Source of the DNA: Colwellia sp. TT2012
GTDB lineage: Bacteria; Pseudomonadota; Gammaproteobacteria; Enterobacterales; Alteromonadaceae
Assembly (NCBI RefSeq): GCF_001440345.1
Contig: NZ_LJYX01000017.1
Coordinates: 186,001 to 250,000, forward strand
Direction: 5' to 3'
Length of the DNA: 64,000 bases
Shown here: in pieces, positions 8,999 to 19,093 of the stretch
Layout: each line of letters starts with the position of its first letter
How positions within the stretch are numbered: position 1 is the first letter of the stretch
The notes under the pieces: generated by a model
What the model was told of the DNA's origin: nothing
Seen by the model: the letters and a program-made list of their open reading frames with translations, nothing else
The model's database searches: none
Program-made: the position numbers and the translations under genes

Positions 8999-10081
8999 TT
9001 ACAGTTCAGGGGCTTCATTTTTCTCGTCTGTTTCGGGCACTGAAGGCCAAGCATTAATGACAGCTTTTACCAGCGTTGCTAAAGGGATGGCAAAAAACAC
9101 CCCCCAGAAGCCCCATAAACCACCAAAAAATATCACCGCGATAATAATAACAACTGGATGAAGGTTAACCGCTTCAGAGAAAAGTAAAGGCACAATAACA
9201 TTACCATCGATTGCTTGAATTATGCCATAGGCAAGCATAACGTAGCCAAATTCACTGCCAAAGCCAAATTGGAAAAGCGCGACTAACATGACCGGAAAAG
9301 TAACAACAGTTGCCCCCACATAAGGGACCAGTACCGACAAACCAACCAAAACACCTAATAATAATGCATATTGCAAATCAAGAAACATAAAAGCTATGGT
9401 CGTTGCTGTGCCAACAATAAGAATTTCAATCACTTTACCGCGGATATAATTTAAAATTTGTTGGTTCATTTCTTTACTTACTTTCTTTGCCATGCGGCGT
9501 TCTTTAGGTAAAAAATACGCGACGCTGTTCAGTAATTCAATTTTATCTTTTAAGAAGAAAAACATCATTAAGGGCACAAGAATTAAATAAACCATTAAAG
9601 CGACAATGTCAGAAATAGAGTTTAATGATGCTTTCAGCGCTACCTGACCCCATTCAAGTAAATTATCATTGACCATAACAATAAAGCTTTCAATTTGAGA
9701 CTCATGTACTAGTTCGGGGTACTTTTCTGGTAGGGTCAATAAATACTCTTGTCCTTGAGTTATCATATTAGGGACTTCTTGCAATAAATTGCTGCTTTGC
9801 GTCCAAATAATGGGCATAAGTCCCAAAACAGCCAATAAGGCAAAGCCAATAAAAGCCACTACCACTATTATCGTGGCACTCAAACGTGACATGGAGCTTT
9901 GCATCAGTTTATTAACCGGAAGATCTAATAAAAAGGCTAAGGCGATAGCAACAAAGACCGGCATTAATAAACTACTAAATAAAGCAATAAACAAGGCAAT
10001 ACATATTAAAATGACAACGAGGGTTACGGCATGGGGGTCTGAAAATTTACGGGTATACCAATCACTGAATAACTTAAACAT
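8999..10081 (-). CDS. perM: PerM/AI-2E transporter family permease
   Basis: This 360-residue inner-membrane protein belongs to the AI-2E exporter/PerM family. About eight hydrophobic segments are visible: a hydrophobic N-terminal pair (about 20-50), one at about 62-85, a central amphipathic region, and the C-terminal cluster from about 150 onward with [18 protein letters not shown] and the family motif [14 protein letters not shown]. It sits near bepA and yfgD, the same neighbourhood as E. coli perM (yfgO). The substrate is not established for this subgroup. mgsA begins 49 nt downstream, probably in the same transcript. Confidence 0.87.
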   Translation of the reverse strand: MFKLFSDWYTRKFSDPHAVTLVVILICIALFIALFSSLLMPVFVAIALAFLLDLPVNKLMQSSMSRLSATIIVVVAFIGFALLAVLGLMPIIWTQSSNLLQEVPNMITQGQEYLLTLPEKYPELVHESQIESFIVMVNDNLLEWGQVALKASLNSISDIVALMVYLILVPLMMFFFLKDKIELLNSVAYFLPKERRMAKKVSKEMNQQILNYIRGKVIEILIVGTATTIAFMFLDLQYALLLGVLVGLSVLVPYVGATVVTFPVMLVALFQFGFGSEFGYVMLAYGIIQAIDGNVIVPLLFSEAVNLHPVVIIIAVIFFGGLWGFWGVFFAIPLATLVKAVINAWPSVPETDEKNEAPEL

Positions 10082-10134
10082 AACGTCCTATTTTATATTT
10101 TTTTTAGCCAAGGGGCTATTGCTCTTACTTAATT

Positions 10135-10353
10135 TTATATGCTAATACGAATCTCTACCGTACCATTACCAAGATTTTTTTTACTGTGTTGATAGCCCTG
10201 TTTATCTAACAGCTTAGGGATATCATTTAATGAGCCGACATCATTTATGCTAATGATACATTCATCACCCACATGCATTTTTTTTAACAATAAACGCATG
10301 TTAATTAAAGGTAGCGGACACTTTTCGCCTATACCATCATATTTATAAATCAT
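10135..10353 (-). CDS. TusA-like sulfur-carrier protein
   Basis: This 72-residue protein has the TusA/SirA fold. The signature GEKCPLPLINMRLLL contains the conserved CPxP motif, with Cys12 as the expected persulfide-carrying residue. TusA-family proteins relay sulfur for tRNA thiolation, molybdopterin synthesis and other routes. Which member this is cannot be decided from sequence alone, because canonical tusA and yedF-type copies share the motif. It lies upstream of perM with a 53-nt gap and is probably co-transcribed. Confidence 0.82.
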   Translation of the reverse strand: MIYKYDGIGEKCPLPLINMRLLLKKMHVGDECIISINDVGSLNDIPKLLDKQGYQHSKKNLGNGTVEIRISI

Positions 10354-10489
10354 CTAATTAAAAAACAGCGCTTTAGTTTAATTCACTAATTTGCGACAAT
10401 TAATCCATGGTACTAATTAAAGTTATCATAGCGTACCTCTATAGGTATGTCTTATGTAAAAACAACTTAAATACTAGGAATATTAACTA

Positions 10490-11117
10490 AATGAGTTCAT
10501 TAGACCCAGAAGCTAGCTTAAAAGAAATTAATGCTTATAAAAAATAAATCAATTGGGGGCACGTCTCTGCGATTTACCATATATTTCCTTCTTCTTTAGG
10601 GGATTTAGATGGCGTACTTACCCATGGTTTTGATAGTGCCTACAAAGAAATATTAAAGCCAACCACATGGAATTTAGCCCGATTAGGTGCAAGTAAAAGT
10701 ATTGATGGTGCTATCCAAGTAAAAAACAAAGCACAAATCAGCTTAGGGCATGAATTTAATGATAGGGGTTATGAGTTACATTGTTACCCGGTTGTTGATG
10801 GCGAAAACATACTCAAACGCTTCTTTGATGGGTTTATAATGACTTTATACCGCGAGTGACTATGCTTCAATTATTTCCCTTGCCTAAAGCCATTTTAATT
10901 CCCACTGAAATCCTGTACTTTGAATGGTAACGGGTATATACGACTTCAAAGCGCTGACGAAGCCGATAAAGCGTTATTAAAGTTTGCCCATGACAAAGTC
11001 GAAACGTTAATTACAACATTAAGCGAATCTTTTCAAATTGTTGCGGTCAAAGGTTATAATATTGCTGAGTTTTATCAAGAAATTGCCAATAAAAATGGTA
11101 ATATCCTTAGCCCATAG
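10490..11117 (+). pseudogene. Decayed gene, product not recognised
   Basis: Protein-like sequence continues across three frames. An ATG at 10490 opens MSSLDPEASLKEINAYKK and then meets TAA (10544-10546). The same frame reads on through INWGHVSAIYHIFP to a TGA near 10857. Another frame picks up at about 10849 (VTMLQLFPLPKAILIPTEIL), and a third from about 10920 (NGNGYIRLQSADEADKALLK) to a stop at 11115-11117. At least one stop and two frameshifts are needed to join one protein of about 205 residues. I do not recognise the family. The two flanking genes are intact. Confidence 0.6.
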
Positions 11118-11183
11118 AGCTAAGTATTTAAAATCACCTTTTAATAACCATGAATATTTCGATCATAAATGTAGGATGTTATA

Positions 11184-12653
11184 TTGTTTAACCTAAAACC
11201 CATGCTTATCGCATTATTGCTGACATTAGGCATTGCTGCGACGACAAGTTTTAATGCCAGTGCCATTAATAATAATAACAATAAAAATAAATTACCCGAT
11301 ATTGGCATTTCAGCCTACAGCGTTTTATCGATAGATAAAGAGCTACAAATTGGCCAGGCAATGATGCGCCAATTACGTGCTTCACAGCCATTAATTCAAG
11401 ACCCAGTTCTTATTGAATACATTAATCACTTAGGTAATACCTTAGTGAAAAATGCCCAAGGGGTTAATTATGCCTTTGAGTTTTTTCTCATCAATAATAA
11501 AGAATTAAACGCTTTTGCCTTTTTTGGCGGCCATGTAGGTATTCATAGTGGTTTAATTACCACCGCGGATACAGAGAGTGAGCTAGCGTCTGTTATTGCC
11601 CATGAAATATCTCACGTCACCCAACGCCATCTAGCCCGCCGACTTGAGTCACAAAGCAAAACTCAAAGTTTAACTATGGCTGCTATGTTATCCAGTGTAT
11701 TGCTCACCTTAGTCAACCCCACCGTTGGTATGGCCGCGCTTACCGCTAGTATGGCCGTAACACAACAGGCAAGTATAAATTACACCCGAGGTAATGAAAA
11801 AGAAGCCGATAGAGTCGGTATCACTTTGTTAGCCAATAGTGGTTTTAATCCTCAAGGCGCATCCAGTTTCTTTAGCAAGATGTCAGAAAAATACCGCTAT
11901 GCCAGTAAGCCGCCAGCCATGCTGCTAACCCATCCTCTACCCGAGTCGCGCATCGCTGAGGCTAGGCAACGGGCATTAAATTATCCAGCAAGGCCTTTAC
12001 CACCCAGTTTAGACTTTGAGCTCACTAAGGCGAGATTGAAAGCAAGATACCAGGGCGATGCCAAGTCTAATATTATTTATTATCAACATCAATTGTCGAA
12101 AAATCGCTATGCGATAAAAGCAGCAGCACAGTACGGTTTAGCCTTATCGTATTTTGAAAATAAACAAACGAAACAAGCATTGCAACTTTTGGAAACATTA
12201 AAACAACAGGACAATAATAATTTATTTTATATTGATGCCTTAACGGATGTGTATTTAGCAAATGACCAAGCACCGACAGCCATTAAGATGCTTGAGCAAT
12301 TAAATTTATTTATGCCCAATAACCAAGTGGTGAGTTTAAACTACGCCAATGCACTACTTTCGGTAAAAAATTATGATCTCGCTGCGGAGATACTACAGGA
12401 CTTTTTATTGGTAAACCCAGGTAACTTTATCGCTTATGATATATTAACCACCTTATATCGTTCACAAGGAAAAGAGGGATTAATGCATATGAATAAAGCA
12501 GAGGTCTATGCCTTGCTAGGTGCATACTCTAAGGCTGTAGATGAGTTACAAACCGGTTATACCTTTCTTGAAGATCAGCCTTTAATACGAAAAAGGATCA
12601 AGGCCCGTATTTTACAATTTCAAGAACAAGAGAATCGTTTAAAACGCTTATAA
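11184..12653 (+). CDS. bepA: Periplasmic M48 metalloprotease/chaperone BepA
   Basis: BepA (YfgC) assists LptD assembly and degrades misassembled outer-membrane proteins in the periplasm. The 489-residue product matches E. coli (487). It has a signal peptide (about 1-27), an M48 domain with HEISH (His140, Glu141, His144) and the later zinc ligand in GNEKEADRVG, and C-terminal TPR-like repeats from about 310. The start is TTG at 11184 with AGGA eight bases upstream; ATG at 11202 is an alternative that keeps most of the signal peptide. It heads a four-gene run with yfgD, DUF2069 and a lipoprotein. Confidence 0.93.
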   Translation: MFNLKPMLIALLLTLGIAATTSFNASAINNNNNKNKLPDIGISAYSVLSIDKELQIGQAMMRQLRASQPLIQDPVLIEYINHLGNTLVKNAQGVNYAFEFFLINNKELNAFAFFGGHVGIHSGLITTADTESELASVIAHEISHVTQRHLARRLESQSKTQSLTMAAMLSSVLLTLVNPTVGMAALTASMAVTQQASINYTRGNEKEADRVGITLLANSGFNPQGASSFFSKMSEKYRYASKPPAMLLTHPLPESRIAEARQRALNYPARPLPPSLDFELTKARLKARYQGDAKSNIIYYQHQLSKNRYAIKAAAQYGLALSYFENKQTKQALQLLETLKQQDNNNLFYIDALTDVYLANDQAPTAIKMLEQLNLFMPNNQVVSLNYANALLSVKNYDLAAEILQDFLLVNPGNFIAYDILTTLYRSQGKEGLMHMNKAEVYALLGAYSKAVDELQTGYTFLEDQPLIRKRIKARILQFQEQENRLKRL

Positions 12654-12719
12654 GCCATTTATCATGTCAACATTTCTGCCTGTTAGCATTTTATAGCAGG
12701 CTATTTTAAAGGTAACCCT

Positions 12720-13076
12720 ATGTATACTATTTATCACAACCCAAGATGCTCAAAAAGCCGTCAAACACTGGCTTTACTTGAAGAGCAGGTGCAACAGACA
12801 AAACAAGAAATCACCATCATTGAGTACTTAAAATCACCACTTGATCATGAGAATATTAAACAACTACTCGCGCAACTTAATTGCTCTGCTATTGAGATGA
12901 TGCGTACCAAAGAAACTGAGTTTACTGAACAAAACCTAAAAGGTGCTAGTGAAGACGAGCTAATTAACGCCATGGCAAATACGGCAAAGCTAGTTGAGCG
13001 CCCTATTGTAACCGACGGTAGCAAAGCCATTATTGGTCGCCCTCCTGAAAATGTATTAAGCTTTTTTAAAAGCTAA
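12720..13076 (+). CDS. yfgD: Arsenate reductase-like protein (YfgD type)
   Basis: This is a 118-residue glutaredoxin-dependent ArsC-family protein. The active-site motif HNPRCSKSRQTL holds Cys10, and the C-terminal LVERPIVTDGSKAIIGRPPENV block carries the family's RP and GRP elements. No arsR or arsB is nearby, and the position 66 nt after bepA is that of E. coli yfgD, so a role in arsenic resistance is possible but not shown by context. Confidence 0.88.
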   Translation: MYTIYHNPRCSKSRQTLALLEEQVQQTKQEITIIEYLKSPLDHENIKQLLAQLNCSAIEMMRTKETEFTEQNLKGASEDELINAMANTAKLVERPIVTDGSKAIIGRPPENVLSFFKS

Positions 13077-13113
13077 ACGTCAATTTAATCCACCATTACC
13101 AATAAGCATCCCA

Positions 13114-13509
13114 ATGAATAAACAACTATTTTCAACCGACACTTACAAAAAAATAGCCTTGGCGGGTTATTTTTCATTACTTCTCTTTATGCCGTTATGG
13201 CTAATAGTACTAAGCCCAAGTGAAAGCTTGAATATTCCAACGTCTTTAGTGATGTTTACTCTACCGTTATTATTTCCATTAAAAGGTATGTTACAAGGCA
13301 ACCCGTTCACCTATGCTTGGTCTAATTTTATTGTCTTAATCTACTTTTTACATAGTTTAACCACACTTTGGGTATTGCCAGCAGACAGAATATGGGCAAT
13401 ATTAGAGTTAATTTTTGCTAGTGCAATGTTTTTTGGTGCTAGTTATTACGCTAAATTCCGTGGTCAAGAGCTTGGGCTGAGTATACGAAAAAAGAAAGAA
13501 GACAAATAG
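13114..13509 (+). CDS. DUF2069 inner-membrane protein
   Basis: This 131-residue protein has four hydrophobic segments (about 13-33, 43-57, 65-85 and 90-108) and a basic, lysine-rich C-terminal tail (RKKKEDK). Size, topology and position after yfgD fit the DUF2069 family, whose function is unknown. It lies 37 nt after yfgD and 40 nt before the following lipoprotein gene. Confidence 0.8.
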   Translation: MNKQLFSTDTYKKIALAGYFSLLLFMPLWLIVLSPSESLNIPTSLVMFTLPLLFPLKGMLQGNPFTYAWSNFIVLIYFLHSLTTLWVLPADRIWAILELIFASAMFFGASYYAKFRGQELGLSIRKKKEDK

Positions 13510-13549
13510 TTCAAAGCTTCTTCACGCTGAAATAACAAGGAAGAAGTCA

Positions 13550-15496
13550 ATGCGATTAAATTTTGTAAAATTGTATTTACTGCTATCACTGTCACTAGTC
13601 ACTTTATTAACGGCTTGTGATGGTAACTCCAATCGGTTCCAAACGAATTACTCACTCAATAGCATAGTACAGCTTGATAAAAGACAAAATATCAATCAAA
13701 GCATTGATCTTCTTCTTTATTTCCCCTATGACACTGTCAGTAACATTCGCTGGCAGCAATTAACTGGTGAGCCTTTAACCCTGTTAGCAAAGACAAGTAA
13801 AGTTATCTCTTTTACTCCGACAAGCGCTGGCAGTTATAGCTTTAGCGTCTTTTTTACCCTAAACGACAACCTGACACAAACCTTAGAAAAGCATATTACT
13901 GTCAGTGATGATTACCATGAAATCACTGCCCGCTTATCTCATACCGCTTTAACAGGGAATAAAGTTTCATTTCGCAGTGAAATACAAACATCAATAGACG
14001 CCAGCACTCTGATATGGCAGCAAATAGAGGGACCTAGTGTCACGTTAACAACAGACAATAGTAAGGGTGCATTAGCAATATTCTTTGATGCACCTATGGT
14101 TAGTTTTGATACCATTATTGCTTTTAATGTCTCAGCAACTGACGCTAACAATAATATAACCTATCACGACCAAGTGGCGGTATTAGTCGAGCCCGCTGAC
14201 GCGATTACGAGTAATGCTTATTTTTCCGATCGTAAAGCCAATGTTTTTGCCTATAACACCAATAGCCCTTACGCAGACAATTTAGTTCATTGCGTGTATG
14301 AAAATAGCTTAAGCAGCTCTTGTACCCTAGCTCAAACACCGTTACTTGCTGAGGAAGTCAATGGTTCGTCGGCGACACCTTCCGTGGCCAGCATTATGGA
14401 CAGAGTGGTGGTATCTCATCAGTGGATGGGTGATAGGTTTAAAGATTTTTTAACAAATAATGATGACAATGACGATATAAAAAACTTATTAAGAGCGACC
14501 ACGGCGATTGTTATCGCTTATGATATTCGCCCTTCTTTTTATTGGGCTGCCACGGGCGCTATTTATTTAGATGCAGAAAATTTATGGTTAAGCCCCCAAG
14601 AGCGAGATACCATAAATGAGGCAGCCGATTTTAGAGCCGACTTTGGAAATGATTTACAATTTGTTATGCCTTGGCGTTATATCAAAGATAATGCCGATGC
14701 GAGCCAAAGCTTTAGTAAGTCGGCACGAGTAACGCGCACAGCTACAGCGGCTTTATATCGTTTAACATCATTAATGTATCATGAACTTGCCCATGCTAAT
14801 GACTTTTTCCCCAGTAATGAATGGTATATTCATCATAGTGAGCAACGTGTTCTTGATGCGGCCCTTAGTACTAATTTTGAATCAGATGAACTGGCAATTG
14901 CTCTACCATTAGCCAGCCAAGAAATGCGTAATTTAGCACAAGTTAGCTTTGCCGGTGAAACCGCCAACTTAACACAAAAAAATTACTTACCTACTGACAT
15001 TGAAAGCTTCTTTAGCCCAGACAGAGCGACAGATTATTATGCTTATTCAAGTGAACGTGAAGATTACGCCATGTTATTTGAAGAGTTAATGATGCAAAAC
15101 CGCTTTAACGTTATTCGCGATGTTGCCATCACCAACCAACCTTCTGGCAATAACATTTCCGCTGCTGATTATATCGTCACTTGGGGACAACGTGGCCGTA
15201 TTGGCGACGATAAATTAACAGAGCGAGTACTTTTTAGTGCCAGTAGGGTATTAGCTAAATTTGACAGTCAAGCAGCCATAAACTTAGTACCGGCCCCCAT
15301 TTCCATGGTTGTGGGCGATAGTTGGTTGGATAATTTAACCATCAGCCCAAGCGAGGCTAATATGGATAATTTGATGAAACAACTAAATGGCTATGCTATC
15401 CCTCACCCAGCAGCAGATAAGCCCATCATTGCGCCCGCAGCTGAAGCGTTAGAAAACTTTAATCGTTATTACCAAAAACCTTTACCTAATCATTAA
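13550..15496 (+). CDS. Lipoprotein with HELAH metallopeptidase motif
   Basis: This 648-residue protein was not recognised by family name. Residues 1-23 form a lipoprotein signal (LLTACDGN, Cys23), so it should be membrane-anchored and face the periplasm or surface. About 30-220 is beta-rich and resembles one or two Ig/PKD-like domains (IRWQQLTGEPLTLLA, then LIWQQIEGPSVTLTT, each followed by a SYSF- or FNVSA-type strand). The C-terminal half contains LTSLMYHELAHANDFFP, an HExxH zinc motif at His411/Glu412/His415, and later SSEREDYAMLFEELMM, which could supply a third ligand. A peptidase role is inferred from this motif alone. It ends the bepA-yfgD-DUF2069 run. Confidence 0.75.
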   Translation: MRLNFVKLYLLLSLSLVTLLTACDGNSNRFQTNYSLNSIVQLDKRQNINQSIDLLLYFPYDTVSNIRWQQLTGEPLTLLAKTSKVISFTPTSAGSYSFSVFFTLNDNLTQTLEKHITVSDDYHEITARLSHTALTGNKVSFRSEIQTSIDASTLIWQQIEGPSVTLTTDNSKGALAIFFDAPMVSFDTIIAFNVSATDANNNITYHDQVAVLVEPADAITSNAYFSDRKANVFAYNTNSPYADNLVHCVYENSLSSSCTLAQTPLLAEEVNGSSATPSVASIMDRVVVSHQWMGDRFKDFLTNNDDNDDIKNLLRATTAIVIAYDIRPSFYWAATGAIYLDAENLWLSPQERDTINEAADFRADFGNDLQFVMPWRYIKDNADASQSFSKSARVTRTATAALYRLTSLMYHELAHANDFFPSNEWYIHHSEQRVLDAALSTNFESDELAIALPLASQEMRNLAQVSFAGETANLTQKNYLPTDIESFFSPDRATDYYAYSSEREDYAMLFEELMMQNRFNVIRDVAITNQPSGNNISAADYIVTWGQRGRIGDDKLTERVLFSASRVLAKFDSQAAINLVPAPISMVVGDSWLDNLTISPSEANMDNLMKQLNGYAIPHPAADKPIIAPAAEALENFNRYYQKPLPNH

Positions 15497-15652
15497 TAGT
15501 AAACGCATAATTTAATAGGTCTAATGCAATAGGCATAGCTAATAGTTTTAGTCATGCCTACCCCCCAAAAAGCACCCTTGATTTAATCGTATTTTTTGTT
15601 TTTATTGAAGATATTTTTTCTTGGTGATGACGTTACTAACGCCATCGACTAA

Positions 15653-16360
15653 CTATTTCAGGCTAAGCACTTGCTTAATAAAGGGAATGGTAATTTTTCT
15701 TTGCTCTTGAATAGAGGCTTTATCTAAGACATCCAGTGAGCTAATTAAGCTGCCCATATCTCGACTCAAACGATTAAGTAAAAATTTAACCACATCGTCT
15801 GACAAAAACAAACCACGTTGCGTGGCACGGTGTTGGATAGCAATGATTTTCTCTTCATCATCAAGTGGTTTAACTTGCTCCGTTAAACCCCAAGAAAGTC
15901 TGGAGACAAGATCAGGTAAACTAATGCCTAGTTGTTGGACACTTTCATCCCCAGTGATTAATAAATAATTATTTTGTTCAAACACCCGGTTATACAAATC
16001 AAAAATAGCTTGTTGCCAACGCTCATCACCGGCAATTAAGTGAATATCGTCTAGGCAAATTAAATCCATTTGCTCTAAGCCATCTAAGACTTCCACGGGT
16101 AATAGTTTTAACTCGGCACAAGATAAACACACTGAAGATTTGCCAACGTGTGCAGCATAACTACTGCTAGCATGAAGTAGATGTGACTTACCAACACTAG
16201 ATGAGCCAAACAAATAAAAACTATGTGGGCTATCCTGTTGCTGATCAATATAGGATTTTAATTGGCTGACAATCGCTAGATTATCATCACTTTTATAGCT
16301 ATCGAAAGTTTCATCATCAGGTAATTGCACCTTCAAAGTGAGTTGAGCTACTTGCTTCAT
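15653..16360 (-). CDS. hda: DnaA regulatory inactivator Hda
   Basis: Hda binds the beta clamp and stimulates ATP hydrolysis on DnaA, limiting re-initiation. The N-terminus MKQVAQLTLKVQLPDDETF carries the clamp-binding QLTL motif. A DnaA-type AAA+ fold follows, with Walker A GSSSVGKSH and Walker B LICLDDIHLI, then the lid helices to residue 235. I chose the ATG at 16360: it overlaps the TGA of the upstream DUF2066 gene as ATGA and has GGGAG in front. A TTG four codons further up is less likely. Translation is therefore probably coupled to the DUF2066 gene. Confidence 0.92.
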   Translation of the reverse strand: MKQVAQLTLKVQLPDDETFDSYKSDDNLAIVSQLKSYIDQQQDSPHSFYLFGSSSVGKSHLLHASSSYAAHVGKSSVCLSCAELKLLPVEVLDGLEQMDLICLDDIHLIAGDERWQQAIFDLYNRVFEQNNYLLITGDESVQQLGISLPDLVSRLSWGLTEQVKPLDDEEKIIAIQHRATQRGLFLSDDVVKFLLNRLSRDMGSLISSLDVLDKASIQEQRKITIPFIKQVLSLK

Positions 16361-17796
16361 CCTTGCTCCCAATAAAAAACAGGGATAGATGGCACCCGCG
16401 TTAACTGTGGTTTGGCCACAAATACTGTCGTCAATGACGTATTTGTTGCCCGTTCAATGGCAGATTTAACGGCTAAATTGTTGCCTTTATCTTGAGCTGA
16501 GTTGGTAACCGCTAAATTTTCATCAATAAGCACTATTTTATTAGCCTTTAAATTCCCCTGATAAGGTGTAAGACCAGCGACTTCTATTTCGCCGAGGACA
16601 GTAAACCTTACGGGGTTATTGGTTTCGTTTAGTTCAGCTTGAGCAGTTTTTTGAGGATTAAAGGGCTGACGCTGAGAAAAACTATCGAGCTGAGTATCAA
16701 TTTGTTGCGTTAACTTATTGTTTAATTTTAAGGATGCAAGAAATGAAGCCTTTGAACCCAGCAAGTCTAATTTAAAACGACGAACATTACCTTGGGCTCT
16801 GATTAAAGTAACATTCTTAACCGCTGATAAATCTGCTAAAAATGTAAATAATTGGGTATCATGTTTTAATGACGTGACATTATTCACTTCAATAACAAAA
16901 TTATTTTCTGCTGAAGTTAATAACGCATAAGACTGATAAATCAACTCGGTGATATCGGATAAACCCTGATTAATCAAACTGACTTTATTAACACCTTGGT
17001 ATGTTTGCGTATACAGTGTACCTTGAGTATAAACACGCCAATCTAGCACTTTAGGACGGTCAACTTCTGCGGGTTGGCACAATAAACCACAAGCAATATT
17101 ATCTACCGCACTTGCTGCTTTAGCTATATCTTCTTTATTCACTAAACTTGAATCAGACACTCTCATCACAACAATTGTATCCGCAAAATAACGCAGCGAG
17201 GCTTGTTGAATTTGTTCAGGAAAATAGCCCCAAAAGTCACTTACCACCACGTGTTCACTATCGGTTAGGTCCATTAACGGCATGATAATAGGCAAACCAC
17301 GTTGTATCGAAAAATCATGAACACTTGCAGGAATAATACTATCAGCATCGGAGGCAACCATAGTACGGCTTGCACCTTGCTCATCGATTAACCATAAAAG
17401 CACTTGTGGGCGTAAGCTGCCCCAGCGCGCTAACTTGGCGTCTTTAAACAACTGATTAACTTTATCTTCATTAAAACTGACAACTAAGCTTAGCTCAGCG
17501 CCTTTTCGTTGATAACGATACTGGCTAACATAGCGACTGGCTCTTTTTTGTGCTTGTTGTAACACCTGATGTGTTAAGACACTCTTTTTACCACCAACTT
17601 TTAAAAACACCCCTTGCAGAGCTTGTTTTATTGCCTGCTCACGCTGTTCTTTCGCTTGTGAATCAACAACAACATTAGCTTGGTATAAATCATCGACTTC
17701 CAGGGCCAGTAGATTAGTGCTAAAAAGCGTAAATATAAGGAAAATTATAACAAAAGGAAATCTAAACATATCAACTAAAAATTTTATAAACTCCAT
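16357..17796 (-). CDS. DUF2066 periplasmic protein upstream of hda
   Basis: This 479-residue protein has an N-terminal hydrophobic signal or anchor (about residues 10-33, FRFPFVIIFLIFTLFSTNLLA) and a long hydrophilic domain with no catalytic motif that I can name. The sequence after the signal (VDDLYQANVVVDSQAKEQREQAIKQALQGVFLKVGG) is typical of DUF2066 proteins found upstream of hda in Shewanella- and Vibrio-type genomes. The function is unknown. Its TGA overlaps the hda ATG by four bases. ATG at 17769 is an alternative start that keeps the signal. Confidence 0.8.
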   Translation of the reverse strand: MEFIKFLVDMFRFPFVIIFLIFTLFSTNLLALEVDDLYQANVVVDSQAKEQREQAIKQALQGVFLKVGGKKSVLTHQVLQQAQKRASRYVSQYRYQRKGAELSLVVSFNEDKVNQLFKDAKLARWGSLRPQVLLWLIDEQGASRTMVASDADSIIPASVHDFSIQRGLPIIMPLMDLTDSEHVVVSDFWGYFPEQIQQASLRYFADTIVVMRVSDSSLVNKEDIAKAASAVDNIACGLLCQPAEVDRPKVLDWRVYTQGTLYTQTYQGVNKVSLINQGLSDITELIYQSYALLTSAENNFVIEVNNVTSLKHDTQLFTFLADLSAVKNVTLIRAQGNVRRFKLDLLGSKASFLASLKLNNKLTQQIDTQLDSFSQRQPFNPQKTAQAELNETNNPVRFTVLGEIEVAGLTPYQGNLKANKIVLIDENLAVTNSAQDKGNNLAVKSAIERATNTSLTTVFVAKPQLTRVPSIPVFYWEQG

Positions 17797-17966
17797 GACT
17801 TCATAACTATTATCTTATCACAATGACAGTAATTAATATCTGCAAATATTGATAAATACCCTCAAAAAATAAAACAAGCTAAGATACGGTTATCAACTTG
17901 AGTATGAGCCTTAGCACTGGTAGAATACGCCCCTTTAAATACTGTCAGTAATTTCTGAGGTCTCCC

Positions 17967-19007
17967 GTGAGCGAACAAAAACAGTCGTTAAGCTATAAAG
18001 ATGCTGGTGTTGATATTGATGCTGGTAATGCCCTAGTCGAAAAAATCAAAGGTGCGGTAAAACGCACAAAACGCCCTGAAGTTATGGGTGGCCTAGGTGG
18101 TTTTGGTTCGGTATTCCAACTACCTACAGGTTATAAAGAACCTGTATTGGTTGCTGGTACCGACGGTGTCGGCACTAAATTACGTTTAGCTATCGATTTA
18201 GGTAGACACGATACGGTTGGTATCGATTTAGTGGCTATGTGTGTTAATGATCTTATCGTCCAAGGTGCTGAACCCTTATTTTTCCTTGACTATTACGCCA
18301 CCGCCAAACTTGATATTGATGTTGCCGCCTCAGTTATAGAAGGTATTGCTGAAGGCTGTATACAGGCTGGCTGTTCTCTTGTTGGTGGCGAAACCGCTGA
18401 AATGCCAAGTATGTACCATAAAGGCGATTACGATATCGCTGGGTTTTGTGTAGGTATTGCTGAAAAATCTCGCTTAATTGACGGAACTCGTGTAGCCGCT
18501 GGCGATCAATTGATAGCGCTTGGTGCTTCAGGACCGCACTCAAATGGTTTCTCATTAATTCGTAAAGTATTAGAAGTAAACAACACGGATACCGATGAAT
18601 TACTTGACGGTAAAAAAATCGCTGACCATTTACTTGAGCCAACTAAGATATACGTAAAATCTGTGCTTGAGTTAATTAAAAATGTCGAAGTACACGCACT
18701 TTCTCATATCACTGGTGGTGGTTTCTGGGAAAATATCCCACGGGTATTACCTGCAACAGCACAAGCCGTTATTAAAGGTGACAGCTGGCAATGGCCGAGT
18801 ATCTTTAGTTGGTTACAAGAGAATGGTAACATTACAGAACATGAAATGTACCGCACGTTCAACTGTGGTGTTGGTATGATTATCGTTGTACCTGCTGATA
18901 AAGTAGCACAAAGCATCGAAGTGCTAACCGCGCATGGCGAAAATGCTTGGCATATTGGCGAAATAGCCGATAAAGCTGACGGTGAAGAGCAAGTTATTTT
19001 TAACTAA
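17967..19007 (+). CDS. purM: Phosphoribosylformylglycinamidine cyclo-ligase
   Basis: PurM (AIR synthetase) closes the imidazole ring of AIR using ATP in purine synthesis. The 346-residue product shows the conserved [19 protein letters not shown] opening, [12 protein letters not shown], the GGETAEMP motif and [15 protein letters not shown]. The start is GTG, preceded by CTGAGG. It is divergent from the DUF2066-hda pair and followed by purN; the E. coli genes uraA-upp, which lie between hda and purM, are not here. Confidence 0.97.
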   Translation: MSEQKQSLSYKDAGVDIDAGNALVEKIKGAVKRTKRPEVMGGLGGFGSVFQLPTGYKEPVLVAGTDGVGTKLRLAIDLGRHDTVGIDLVAMCVNDLIVQGAEPLFFLDYYATAKLDIDVAASVIEGIAEGCIQAGCSLVGGETAEMPSMYHKGDYDIAGFCVGIAEKSRLIDGTRVAAGDQLIALGASGPHSNGFSLIRKVLEVNNTDTDELLDGKKIADHLLEPTKIYVKSVLELIKNVEVHALSHITGGGFWENIPRVLPATAQAVIKGDSWQWPSIFSWLQENGNITEHEMYRTFNCGVGMIIVVPADKVAQSIEVLTAHGENAWHIGEIADKADGEEQVIFN

Positions 19008-19040
19008 ATAACCACGTTTCTAAGCTAACAAAATATATTA

Positions 19041-19067
19041 TAAAGGGGCTATTTATTAGCCCCTTTA
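19041..19067 (+). terminator. Stem-loop between purM and purN
   Basis: TAAAGGGGCTA pairs perfectly with TAGCCCCTTTA around a 5-nt loop, followed by AATTTAT. The T-run is weak, so it may only partly terminate and lower purN relative to purM, or protect mRNA ends. Confidence 0.6.
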
Positions 19068-19093
19068 ATTTATCTAAAAATTGAGGAAAAAAC

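Noticed and set aside
8950-9054. A longer N-terminus for methylglyoxal synthase
   Set aside because: The extra 35 residues are Lys/Asn/Cys-rich with no family match, and AAAGGAAC sits right before the ATG at 8949.
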